The notes below the pieces were generated by a model. That model was not told the DNA's origin. It saw only the letters and a program-made list of their open reading frames with translations, and did not search any database. A DNA stretch of 33,295 bases, taken from contig CAKSZY010000021.1 of the NCBI GenBank assembly GCA_934526015.1, positions 1-33,295 on the forward strand, written 5' to 3'. Source of the stretch: an uncultured Dokdonella sp. (lineage in GTDB: Bacteria; Pseudomonadota; Gammaproteobacteria; Xanthomonadales; Rhodanobacteraceae). Position numbers and translations under genes: made by a program. This document shows, piece by piece, positions 17,409 through 25,054 of this stretch; position 1 is the stretch's first letter, and the number at the start of each line of letters is the position of its first letter.

Positions 17409-20366
17409 TCACGGTCCGGAGCACGTATGCGCGCTTCCGGTGCAGGGATCTCTCTTGGGAAGCTCGGCAAGTGGATAGTCGTCGCCGTCAGGGCCGCCGC
17501 TTGAATCCGAATTCGGCGAGTATGGATCAGTTCCGATCACCCGCTCGAATCCATCGATCAATCCATCGCTGTCGGAATCAACCACAGGAAAGGCATAGCC
17601 GATAATTTTGCTTTTGGCATTCGCGGGCCACACATTTGTATATCCAGCCGACTCGAAAGCGGCGCGTTCGCTTTCCAGGAAGTGGGCACAATCGTGGTCC
17701 GCCGATTTGCAAGCGCGATAAAAAGGCTCAGCGCCTTTACAGCCAACGGTTCGCGTGCAGCTGGAAAGAATGTAACCTTGAATGGTGCGCAATTTATAGC
17801 CTGTCGCATGCGCCTGCTCGATATGATCGGGTGTGGTGACAAGCATGAAGTCCCGGCCTCCTGAATACGTGCGATCCATCAAGTACAACGGAACGAGATC
17901 CACCCAGGAATCGGACGGCATGTATTCCGTTGTCAGAACGTAAGCATTGGCCCTGGGCGGGGTCGAAGGCCAAGGGTTTCCTACCGGGTCGTACGGGAAT
18001 AGGTAGTTGGGAACGATGGTGCCGGACGGGCTATACGCGACTTGAGGTGGTGCGGGATTCTCACCATTGTCGACTTTCCCGCGCATGAGTGCGAGGGCAA
18101 ATTGCGGTGACGTCGTATAGGCGTAATCCAGGTTGGTGGAGCTGTACAGGCGGAATAGCGGAGTTGCACGATTCTTCAGGGGAACGCCCGCAGATACTCC
18201 GAGCATTCTCCTGGCCGCCTCAGCTGCGTCAGGTACGCCATACCCTATTGTGGGAGACCAGACGGGAGGCCAGGTTGCCTGCGATTGCGCTGTGGTCAAT
18301 GCAAGCGTTGACCGGATGCCATATTTCTGTCCCAGAAGCGGGTCGGGAAGGGGTACGCTGATTTTCACGAGTGGGTTGATCGATCGGATCAATCCCGCAA
18401 TGCCGGTCACTTGCGGCGCCGACATGGAGGTCCCGGTGCACAAACCTTGGCCATTTCCCCATCCAGGGCCAGGGTGCCCATCGCCGCAAGGAAGGCCGTT
18501 AGGCCCTATGGGCCAGTTCTTGTTGGGGTATGCTGTTGACCAGACGTCTTTCGCGGCGGCAACCAGTTCCTGCCTCTTTTGATCAGGTGGATCGTTGGTG
18601 GTGTAGTTTGACCCACAATCACGCTCGAGTATTGGATGCGGGCAGTTTGTGTGACTGCCGGGCGATTGGTCCCACAGGTTTTCATTGCTGTCGATCCCAC
18701 CAACGGCAATGGAGCGGGGATCGCTCGCCGGAAAGAAGATCCTTCCCCGCGCGTTTCCAGAAGCGGCCACCACCGCAACTTGCGCGTTTTGAGCATAACC
18801 CAAGGCATCACAGAATGCTACGAATGGTCCCAATGGGGGCGCCGCGCACAGATCGACTGGTGTGACGAGGTTGCCGAAGCTCAGATTTATGACCTGGACG
18901 CCCGCGTCAATCAGGAATGTAATGGCTGGGATATGACTGTTTGGATAGGTGCTCAATGCGCCTACACCATTGCTGTCGCAGTCTACCCAAGTAGTTTTTG
19001 CTACCGCAACACCACATTTTTTGCATGTTCCTTTAACGCCGCCTGGGATCGATGAATTTGCCGAGATAAGCCCGGCAACATGAGTGCCATGCCCGGCATT
19101 AACGGGATACAGGGGTTGCCCGCCATTGTAGCAATCCGAGTTCGGTGGGTAATTGGCCGGCTCTGCCTCATCGACATTGTAGTCGCTGGTAACGTCGGGA
19201 AGAGATACGTCCTTGGATGAGGCCTGAATGAAATTTCCGCCGACGTACTGGCCAGTGGAATCAAAGGCCCTGAGCGACGGGTGGTTCGTGAAAACCCCGG
19301 AATCCACGATTCCAACGAGAGCATGGCCGCCGGCGATATCCCATGCCTGGTCGATATTCAACTGGGCCCTGCCGTACTGGTTGATGCTGTCGATATGATC
19401 CGGAACACTGTCGCTGTTGGCATGTTCTGATTGTGTTGATTCCTGGAGCGGAGAAAGAAACCGCAGTGCTTCGTTGGCTGAAACCACGTGGGGATCGGCG
19501 CGGAGGGCAGACAAGATCTCCTCTGCTTGAGAACTTCCCGGGTATGTAATAAGAACATATCGTTCCAATCGCGCTCGTGGAAGGTCGGGATTTTCCTGAA
19601 TCCATTCAAGGAAATCCCCTGATGCCCTGAATGGAAGCAGATACCTCGCGGCAGAGGGAGAGCCGATCATCAGACTGGATATGGGTGGTTCGCTGCCCGG
19701 CTCTTCAAAATACTGGAAAACATCCTCCGGAGTCGGGGAGCTGGCCTCCGTTGACAACAATACCTCAATGTAAATCGCATCGTCTTGCGCGACTGTGTCT
19801 GGAGCATGCATCAGATTCAATGCGCCGACAATAAAAAAAAAGGGTAGTGTCCGACCCCCAGGGCGCTTCAGCAGAAAGCCGCCAATGACTGCGAGAATGA
19901 CGATCAGTGCGAGCATCGAACCGAAGCTGAATACGGGCAACGGTACTGCGAGCGGGTTTCCTCCCCCCACCACGAGGGGGAGCACCGCCAGCGTCTCGGT
20001 GACAAGGCCACCGAGTGTCGGATACACCCTGTCGAACCTCACGGTGTAGCTTCCCTGGGGGAACGAACCGAGTGGGTACGAAGTGGTTGCGTCAGGGAAG
20101 CCACATGGATCTGGAAATTGATCGGCGTTGTTGTAGCTGAATGCCGTCAGGTGTATTTCGTTACCGTTTTGTACAAGGATGGGATACCCTTCGAACTCGA
20201 TAAATCTGTCGCAGTCGCCAGCGACAACCTGTACGGCGACGGCCTCGCCGACTTCCGGTGTCGCAGGGACGAGCACCGGCGGGTTGACATAGGCGTGTAC
20301 GGTTCCCGCCATGGAAAGGGCAAAGAGTGCAAAAAGAAACCGGACTTTCGCGTTGGAACCGGACAT
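17409..20366 (-). CDS. Secreted/anchored S8 subtilase fused to a surface module
   Basis: 985 aa. Signal peptide 1-25 (ALSMAGTVHA before YV). An Ig-like module spans about 26-165 with two Cys (GDCDRF and DPCGFP). A transmembrane segment lies near 175-197 (FGSMLALIVILAVIGGFLL then KR), preceded by VPLP in the style of C-terminal sorting signals. A second signal-like hydrophobic stretch, LPFFFIVGALNLMHA, precedes VAQDD. A probable pro-region follows, then the peptidase S8 domain with Asp in VGIVDSGV, His in GHGTHVAGL and Ser in CTGTSMSAPQ. The C-terminus has DUF5648-like repeats (PLFRLYSSTNLDYAYTT, EPFYRACKS) and an acidic calcium-type repeat (DSDSDGLIDGFE). The start at 20366 has GGAGAG upstream; the 17-codon extension lacks support. 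GC content is visibly lower than in neighbouring genes, which suggests transfer. Substrate unknown. Confidence 0.9.
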   Translation of the reverse strand: MSGSNAKVRFLFALFALSMAGTVHAYVNPPVLVPATPEVGEAVAVQVVAGDCDRFIEFEGYPILVQNGNEIHLTAFSYNNADQFPDPCGFPDATTSYPLGSFPQGSYTVRFDRVYPTLGGLVTETLAVLPLVVGGGNPLAVPLPVFSFGSMLALIVILAVIGGFLLKRPGGRTLPFFFIVGALNLMHAPDTVAQDDAIYIEVLLSTEASSPTPEDVFQYFEEPGSEPPISSLMIGSPSAARYLLPFRASGDFLEWIQENPDLPRARLERYVLITYPGSSQAEEILSALRADPHVVSANEALRFLSPLQESTQSEHANSDSVPDHIDSINQYGRAQLNIDQAWDIAGGHALVGIVDSGVFTNHPSLRAFDSTGQYVGGNFIQASSKDVSLPDVTSDYNVDEAEPANYPPNSDCYNGGQPLYPVNAGHGTHVAGLISANSSIPGGVKGTCKKCGVAVAKTTWVDCDSNGVGALSTYPNSHIPAITFLIDAGVQVINLSFGNLVTPVDLCAAPPLGPFVAFCDALGYAQNAQVAVVAASGNARGRIFFPASDPRSIAVGGIDSNENLWDQSPGSHTNCPHPILERDCGSNYTTNDPPDQKRQELVAAAKDVWSTAYPNKNWPIGPNGLPCGDGHPGPGWGNGQGLCTGTSMSAPQVTGIAGLIRSINPLVKISVPLPDPLLGQKYGIRSTLALTTAQSQATWPPVWSPTIGYGVPDAAEAARRMLGVSAGVPLKNRATPLFRLYSSTNLDYAYTTSPQFALALMRGKVDNGENPAPPQVAYSPSGTIVPNYLFPYDPVGNPWPSTPPRANAYVLTTEYMPSDSWVDLVPLYLMDRTYSGGRDFMLVTTPDHIEQAHATGYKLRTIQGYILSSCTRTVGCKGAEPFYRACKSADHDCAHFLESERAAFESAGYTNVWPANAKSKIIGYAFPVVDSDSDGLIDGFERVIGTDPYSPNSDSSGGPDGDDYPLAELPKRDPCTGSAHTCSGP
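19833..19841 (-). other. Nine-T homopolymer at the module/protease junction
   Basis: The coding strand reads CCC, then TTT TTT TTT, then ATT, encoding PFFFI. With eight T the frame ends after PFFLLSAH. With ten T it ends about 25 residues later. Either slip would release a ~200-residue membrane-anchored protein without the protease. The paralogue at 20779-21372 has seven T at the matching site and sits in the same shifted frame as the ten-T version. Confidence 0.6.
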
Positions 20367-20370
20367 GACG

Positions 20371-20476
20371 ACTCTCCGTATCTGGCAGCCGGATGGACGA
20401 TAGGGCGGGATCGGCAAGGAAGCAACCCGATCGATCCGTTGAAATGCTTCATGGATTCAGGAGATCCGGAGTCGGA
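20371..20476. repeat. Right flank of duplicated cassette, copy A
   Basis: Leader and promoter region of the subtilase. It matches 21377-21482 with five substitutions in about 105 bp and no gaps, at a constant offset of 1006 bp. Confidence 0.93.
20397..20425 (-). promoter_or_regulatory. Possible promoter of the subtilase gene
   Basis: On the minus strand TTGCTT (20425-20420), a 17-bp spacer and TATCGT (20402-20397) form a weak -35/-10 pair. Transcription would begin about 25 nt before the start codon. The pair is fully conserved in the second cassette copy. Confidence 0.35.
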
Positions 20477-20559
20477 AGCTGGGGTACCCCCACGTTTTCC
20501 GGCGCCATCTGCGTGAAAAATCAACGATATGACTGGCTTGCAAAACGAACGGGTGGGGA

Positions 20560-20706
20560 GCCGAGCAGGCCGCCGATGCGCAGCAGCACCAGATAGGGCA
20601 GGCGCGCGAGCAGCCGGATCAGGCCGAGGCCGAGCCAGGCCGGCCAGTGGCGCGGGGCGAGCAGGGCGGCGCGGAAGGGGGGGGAAGGCCGCGGCGTTGC
20701 AACCAC
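20560..20706 (-). pseudogene. 5' fragment of lpxL
   Basis: From the GTG-equivalent at 20706 this reads the same first 34 residues as lpxL (MVATPRPSPP to LGLIRLLA). It then diverges (RLPYLVLLRIGGLLG against CVPYPALLRIGGVLG) and loses similarity after about residue 49, running into unrelated sequence and a stop near 20521. The acyltransferase core and the catalytic HFSHLE are absent, so it cannot be functional. The run of eight C is retained. It is a relic of a second [surface protein-lpxL] unit. Confidence 0.9.
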
Positions 20707-20756
20707 TACGTCAATATCCCGTCAGGCGCAGCAGAAGGAATCGTCCCGGATTGCGT
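20560..20756. repeat. Left flank of duplicated cassette, copy B
   Basis: The second copy of 17178-17374, in the same orientation. Homologous recombination between the two would excise exactly one 3382-bp unit containing the subtilase, leaving the short paralogue in front of lpxL. Confidence 0.95.
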
Positions 20757-20778
20757 TCCGATACCGGGGGACTGTGGT

Positions 20779-21372
20779 TCAGTAGCGTCTTGCCCGACGG
20801 GATCTGGAGCATGGGTCTGGTTCAATGCCCCGGCCTTGAAAAAAAGGCAGTGCCCGATTCCCCGGGTGCTTCAGCAGAAAGCCGCCAATGACTGCGAGAA
20901 TGGCGATCAGTGCGAGCATTGATCCGAAGCCGAGTATGGGCAACGGTACTGCAGGCGGATTGCCCCCACCTACAACCATCGGAAGTACGACCAGTGTTTC
21001 CGTAATATTGCCAAGGGCGAACGTCGGATACACCCTGTCGACCGTTACCGTGTAGTTGCCGTGGGGGTACGAGCCGATGACATATGAGGCCGACACTTCA
21101 GGGTGGCCGCACGAGCCTGGAGATTGGTTTTCGTTGTTGTAGCTGAACACCGTAAGGTGTATATTATTTCCATTCTGTACGAGGGTCGGATATCCCGGGA
21201 ACTCGATCAGTTGGTCGCAGTCGCCAACGACAATCCGAATAGAGACAGATTCCCCTGCTTCCGGGGTCGCGGGGACCAGAATGGGCGTGTTGACATAGGC
21301 GTGCAGGGTTCCCGCCATGGAAAGGGCAAAGAGTACAAAAAGAAACCGGGCTTTGGTGTTGAAGCCGAACAT
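20779..21372 (-). CDS. Short paralogue of the subtilase N-terminal surface module
   Basis: 197 aa. A signal peptide (MFGFNTKARFLFVLF, ending SMAGTLHA) precedes the same Ig-like module (both Cys conserved: GDCDQL and GSCGHP). The VPLP-plus-membrane segment follows (FGSMLALIAILAVIGGFLL then KHPG) and a 25-residue basic tail ends the protein. By hand alignment about 105 of 152 residues match the subtilase N-terminus. After LPFF the frame differs: the tail GRGIEPDPCSRSRRARRY is the out-of-frame reading of DNA that still encodes a remnant (ALN-THAPD-VGQD) of the protease start. It is thus a frameshifted, 3'-deleted copy, yet could still make a membrane-anchored surface protein. GGAAAG lies upstream of ATG 21372, and the promoter region is conserved. 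Confidence 0.75.
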   Translation of the reverse strand: MFGFNTKARFLFVLFALSMAGTLHAYVNTPILVPATPEAGESVSIRIVVGDCDQLIEFPGYPTLVQNGNNIHLTVFSYNNENQSPGSCGHPEVSASYVIGSYPHGNYTVTVDRVYPTFALGNITETLVVLPMVVGGGNPPAVPLPILGFGSMLALIAILAVIGGFLLKHPGNRALPFFQGRGIEPDPCSRSRRARRY

Positions 21373-21376
21373 GACG

Positions 21377-21482
21377 ACTTTCCGTATCTGGCAGCTTGAT
21401 GGACGATAGGGCGGGATCGGCAAGGAAGCAACCCGATCGATCCGTTGAAGTGCTTCATGGATTCAGGCGATCCGGAGTGAAA
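21377..21482. repeat. Right flank of duplicated cassette, copy B
   Basis: The leader and promoter region of the short paralogue. It is about 95% identical to 20371-20476, and the match ends just after GATCCGGAGT. Between 21483 and the waaA -10 element I see no gene. Confidence 0.93.
21403..21431 (-). promoter_or_regulatory. Possible promoter of the short paralogue
   Basis: Same TTGCTT / 17 bp / TATCGT arrangement as before the subtilase, 31 bp upstream of the start codon. Confidence 0.35.
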
Positions 21483-21664
21483 GGGCGCTTTCGCCAGCAA
21501 AGTTGGCCGGGCCGGAATCCTGCCGTTTTGCGTACAAGGAGTTGAAGGCGCCGGGCGACTCGGCACGCTTGACGCTTCCGGACCACCCTTCGGGCGTGCT
21601 GCGCCGCGCGCTTGTCCAACCTGCCCGGGGTTGACGATCGAGAGCGGGGCCATCCGCGGTTCCC

Positions 21665-21670
21665 TATACT
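21665..21670 (+). promoter_or_regulatory. Possible -10 element of waaA
   Basis: TATACT matches the -10 consensus at five of six positions and lies 26 bp before GTG 21697. No good -35 is seen at 17 bp. Its position supports the GTG start over the upstream TTG at 21631. Confidence 0.35.
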
Positions 21671-21696
21671 GCGCGACCCCCGCCGGAATCCGCCGC

Positions 21697-22992
21697 GTGC
21701 TGCGTTTCCTGTACACCCTGACGATGTACCTGCTGACACCGGTGATCCTCTACCGGTTGGCGGCGCGCGGCCTCAAGTACCCGCGTTATTTCGCCCGCTG
21801 GCGCGAGCGCTTCGGGTTCTTTCCGGCGCCCGGCATCCGCGACAGCATCTGGGTGCACGCGGTCTCGGTCGGCGAGGTCAATGCCGCCGTGCCGCTGATC
21901 GAGGCGCTGATGCGCAGCTATCCGGATTCGCCGTTCGTCGTCACCACGGTCACGCCGACCGGCTCCGAACGCGTGCAGAAGCTGCTCGGCAGCCGCGTCT
22001 TCCATGTCTACCTGCCCTACGACCTGCCGGCCTCGGTCGAGCGCTTCTTCGACCGCGTGCGTCCGCGCCTTGCCGTGGTCATGGAAACGGAGATCTGGCC
22101 GAACCTGTTCATCGCCTGCCGCGAGCGCGGCATCCCGATCGTGGTGACCAATGCGCGCCTGTCCGAGCGCAGCCTCAAGGGCTACGGTCCGGTGCGTCCG
22201 CTCGCACGGCGGGCCATCCGCTGCGCGAACTTCGTCGCCGCGCAGTCGCCGAGCGATGCCGAGCGCCTGCGCAGGCTCGGTGCCGCGGTGACGCGCCTGG
22301 CCGTGGTCGGCAATCTCAAGTTCGACTTGCAGGTGCCGGCCAGTCTCCTCGACAGCGGCATGGTCTTGCGTGATTCCTGGGGCGTGCGCCGGCCGGTGTG
22401 GATCGCGGCGAGCACGCACGAGGGCGAGGAGATGCCGGTGCTGAAGGCGCACACCGCCGTGCTGCAACGCTTCCCCGATGCCCTCCTGATCATCGTGCCG
22501 CGCCATCCCGAGCGCTTCCGTGCGGTGGCCGCGACCTGCCGCTCGCTCGGCTTCAGCACGCGCACGCGCAGCGAGGACGGCGGCGCCGACGAACGCTGCC
22601 AGTGCTTCGTCGTCGACACCATGGGCGAGCTCATGCACTTCTACGCGACCGCCGACCTCGCCTTCGTCGGCGGCAGCCTCGAGCCGATCGGCGGCCACAA
22701 CCTGCTGGAGCCGGCTGCGCTCGGCCTGCCGGTCATCGTCGGCCCGCACACGTTCAACACCGAGGAAGTCACCGACAGCCTGATCGCGGCCGAGGCAGCG
22801 GCGCGCGTCGTCGACGCCGATGCGCTCGGCGCGATGGTCATCCGCCTGATGGCGCGCGACGACGAACGCCTGGCCATGGGGCGCGCGGCCAGGGACGTGC
22901 TCGAACGCGAGCGCGGCGCGGTCGAGCGCACCTTGCGCATCGTCGAACAGGTGCTCGCCCACGAGACGGTGACCGTCGAGCCGCGGCCCTGA
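21697..22992 (+). CDS. waaA: 3-deoxy-D-manno-octulosonic acid (Kdo) transferase
   Basis: 431 aa from GTG 21697 (E. coli WaaA 425). An N-terminal membrane anchor (LRFLYTLTMYLLTPVILYRL) is followed by the WaaA pattern RWRERFGFF, IWVHAVSVGEVNAA (containing the catalytic-base Glu), FVVTTVTPTGSERV, LPYDLP, METEIWPNL, TNARLSERS, GNLKFD, AASTHEGEE, VPRHPERF, FVGGSLEPIGGHNLLEPAA and GPHTFNTEE. The enzyme adds Kdo from CMP-Kdo to lipid IVA at the cytoplasmic face of the inner membrane, directly before the LpxL step. The start was chosen by alignment with the family's N-terminus. Placement close to lpxL, separated only by the duplicated cassette, suggests the two were once nearer neighbours. Confidence 0.97.
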   Translation: MLRFLYTLTMYLLTPVILYRLAARGLKYPRYFARWRERFGFFPAPGIRDSIWVHAVSVGEVNAAVPLIEALMRSYPDSPFVVTTVTPTGSERVQKLLGSRVFHVYLPYDLPASVERFFDRVRPRLAVVMETEIWPNLFIACRERGIPIVVTNARLSERSLKGYGPVRPLARRAIRCANFVAAQSPSDAERLRRLGAAVTRLAVVGNLKFDLQVPASLLDSGMVLRDSWGVRRPVWIAASTHEGEEMPVLKAHTAVLQRFPDALLIIVPRHPERFRAVAATCRSLGFSTRTRSEDGGADERCQCFVVDTMGELMHFYATADLAFVGGSLEPIGGHNLLEPAALGLPVIVGPHTFNTEEVTDSLIAAEAAARVVDADALGAMVIRLMARDDERLAMGRAARDVLERERGAVERTLRIVEQVLAHETVTVEPRP

Positions 22993-23326
22993 GCGGCGCC
23001 TGCGGCATGCGTTTCAAGGGAAAGATCGAAACACGGAGCACACGGAGTACACGGAGGAAATCTTTCCGACTCCGTTGCGTTCGTCCTTCGATACCTCAGG
23101 ACGAACGGTGGGGGGCTTCACACGATTCCACGAAGATCTGCTTTTCTTCACAGGAGTTTCCCGTCCCGCCGGCAGCAGATCGCCCGATTGCATGGGTAGA
23201 GTTCCGTTCGCCCTGAGGTATCGAAGGGTGAACGGCAATCTCGCATGGAGTTCCGTCATTCGACTGTGACTGCGCCTGCCCTCGCGTATCGAAACGAGCC
23301 GGTTCTTTCGACTACGTTGCGTTCGT

Positions 23327-23458
23327 CCTTCGATACCTCAGGGCGAACGGTGGGGGCTTCGCAGGATCCGCGATGAGACGCCTTGGGGGTGTCCGGCTTT
23401 TCCTCCGTGTGCTCCGTGTGCTCCGTGTTTCAATCTTCCGCTTCCACCAGGGACGCCC
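23327..23458. repeat. Tandem repeat unit 1, period 157 bp
   Basis: 132 bp matching 23484-23615 with few differences (for example GATGAGACG against GATGAGCCG). It includes a stem-loop arm, GGATCCGCGATGAG, and the inverted ACACGGAG segment. Confidence 0.9.
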
Positions 23459-23483
23459 GCGCCCGGATGTGGATGCCGTTCAC

Positions 23484-23615
23484 CCTTCGATACCTCGGGG
23501 CGAACGGTGGGGACTTCACAGGATCCGCGATGAGCCGCCTTGGGGGTGACCGGCTTTTCCTCCGTGTGCTCCGTGTGCTCCGTGTTTCAATCTTCCGCTT
23601 CCACCACGGACGCCC
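23484..23615. repeat. Tandem repeat unit 2, period 157 bp
   Basis: The second copy of 23327-23458. It ends 10 bp before the tolC stop codon, so it lies in the gene's 3' trailer. Confidence 0.9.
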
Positions 23616-23625
23616 AGTCCCCGAG

Positions 23626-25008
23626 CTATTCGAGCAGGGCGTTGACCGCTTCGAGGTCGCTGACCTCGATCACGCCGGCGGCCTGCTTCAGCAGGAGGCC
23701 GTTCATGACGAAGGCATGGCGGGCCTGCGAGTAGCTCGACTGCGCCTGCAGCAACTGCTGCTGGCTGATCAGCACGTCGACGATCGTGCGCGTGCCGACT
23801 TCGTAGCCGGCCTGGGTGGCATCGAGCGAGCTCTGCGCGGAAACCACGGCCTGGCCGGTGGCCTCGACCTGGCTGGCGCCGGCGATCACCGCACGGTAGC
23901 CGTTGCGGGTGCTGCGTTCGACCAGGCGACGTTGCAGTTCGTACTGCTCCTGCGCGGCATCGCGGTTGTGGATCGACTGGCGCACGCGGGACTGCGTGTA
24001 GCCGCCGGCGAAGATCGGCACATTGAGGGAAACGCCGACCGTGGTCGACCAGCCGTCCTTGTTGAAGTGCTCGCTCGGGTCGGGCCGCGTGCGCACGTCG
24101 CCCCAGCTCGGCGACTTGGCATAGGAGATCGAGCCGTTGATCGTCGGCAGATGGCCGGCGCGCGCGGTGTTGATGTCGGCATTGGCGGCATCGAGCTGGT
24201 ACGCGTACGAGGCGAGCGCGGGGTTCTCGTTCACGGCGACGCCGACCCATTGTTCGGGATCTTCCGGCACCGGCTTGTCGAGCGGCAGGTTCTCGCGCAG
24301 CTTGCGCAGTTCGCCGGGGGGCTTGTTGGTGAGCTGGCGCAGCGCCTCGCGGTTGTCGTCGAGGACGTTCTGCGCGGTGATCACGTTGGCCACCGCGGTG
24401 TCGTGCTGGGCCTTGGCGTCGTTGACGTCGGTGATCGCCGACAGGCCGACCTCGAAGCGCTGCTGGGCCTGCTCCATCTGGCGGTTGAGCGCCTGTTCGT
24501 TGGACTGGGCGAACTTCAGCGCGTCTTCGGCCGTCAGCACGGCGAAATAGGCGCTGGCGACGCGCACGATGAGGTCCTGCTGGGCGGCTTCGAGGTTGGC
24601 ATCGCCGGCCCTCGCGGTGGCGCGCGCCGACTTCACCGCCGTCCACTTCGAGAGGTCGAGGATGCTCTGGTCGAGGCGTCCGCCGGTGGTGCGGGCAAAG
24701 GTCCGGCTGCTGGTGGTGACATCGATGATGTCGATCGTGCCGTCCCCGAGGGTCACCGGTTCGGGCGCGCTGGAGTCGCCGTGCACGCGCTGGTAGCCGA
24801 GGCTGGCGCCGATCTGCGGCAGCAGGGCCGAGCGCGCCTGGACGACGAATTCGCCGGTGGCGCGGTTGGTCGCTTCGGCTCCGGCCAGTTGCGGATCGGA
24901 GGCGCGTGCCTCGTGATAGACCTGCACGAGGTCATCGGCATGGGCGAGCGGGGCGCCGGCGGCGAGGGCCAGGGCAAGCGCTGCGGGCAGCGTACGGGGA
25001 AGCATCAT
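23626..25008 (-). CDS. tolC: TolC-family outer-membrane efflux channel
   Basis: 460 aa. A signal peptide ends GAPLAHA before DD. Two outer-membrane-efflux repeats follow: DLVQVYHEARASDPQL, with LDQSILDLSKW and QAQQRFEVGLSAITDVNDAKAQ, then NENPALASYAYQLDAANADI, VSLNVPIFAGGYTQSRVRQ and AGYEVGTRTIVDVL. These are the paired beta-barrel and coiled-coil halves of TolC. It forms the trimeric exit duct for type I secretion and RND pumps. The start is the first of two adjacent Met codons (25008; 25005 also possible), with GAGAG about 10 nt upstream. It follows pcm by 46 bp on the same strand. It is not in the pump operon but could serve the RND pump encoded at 26296-30648. Confidence 0.95.
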   Translation of the reverse strand: MMLPRTLPAALALALAAGAPLAHADDLVQVYHEARASDPQLAGAEATNRATGEFVVQARSALLPQIGASLGYQRVHGDSSAPEPVTLGDGTIDIIDVTTSSRTFARTTGGRLDQSILDLSKWTAVKSARATARAGDANLEAAQQDLIVRVASAYFAVLTAEDALKFAQSNEQALNRQMEQAQQRFEVGLSAITDVNDAKAQHDTAVANVITAQNVLDDNREALRQLTNKPPGELRKLRENLPLDKPVPEDPEQWVGVAVNENPALASYAYQLDAANADINTARAGHLPTINGSISYAKSPSWGDVRTRPDPSEHFNKDGWSTTVGVSLNVPIFAGGYTQSRVRQSIHNRDAAQEQYELQRRLVERSTRNGYRAVIAGASQVEATGQAVVSAQSSLDATQAGYEVGTRTIVDVLISQQQLLQAQSSYSQARHAFVMNGLLLKQAAGVIEVSDLEAVNALLE

Positions 25009-25054
25009 CGTGATCGTCTCTCGCAAGTGGGGCGTTGCCGGCAGCCGGCCCGCG

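Larger units (their letters stand above)
22993..23625. repeat. Non-coding repeat patchwork between waaA and tolC
   Basis: 633 bp between convergent genes with no convincing reading frame. It contains four stem-loops with loop TTCGATACCTC(A/G) or its inverse: 23079-23106, 23208-23233 (inverted), 23321-23348 and 23478-23505. It also has a 40-bp segment rich in ACACGGAG (23021-23060), present inverted at 23399-23437 and 23556-23594. The last two stem-loops and inverted segments fall within a 157-bp-period tandem duplication. Confidence 0.9.

Noticed and set aside
19833..19841. Programmed ribosomal frameshifting like dnaX
   Set aside because: No strong downstream structure or upstream Shine-Dalgarno-like stimulator is visible, and the full protease is already in the zero frame. 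Slippage is the simpler idea.
17178..20756. Assembly artefact producing the lpxL fragment
   Set aside because: The fragment carries its own substitutions outside the 142-bp identical part and is followed by a diverged gene copy, so it is not a simple misassembled duplicate. Long-read confirmation would still be useful.
17178..21482. Insertion sequence or transposon carrying the subtilase
   Set aside because: The flanks are direct, not inverted, repeats made of lpxL and promoter sequence. No transposase or integrase and no short target duplication was seen.
21631..21696. TTG start at 21631 for waaA
   Set aside because: It adds 22 residues not found in the family, and a -10-like TATACT lies downstream of it. 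GTG 21697 aligns with known WaaA starts.
22993..23625. CRISPR array
   Set aside because: Repeats are few, differ in length and orientation, and lack regular unique spacers; no cas gene is present.
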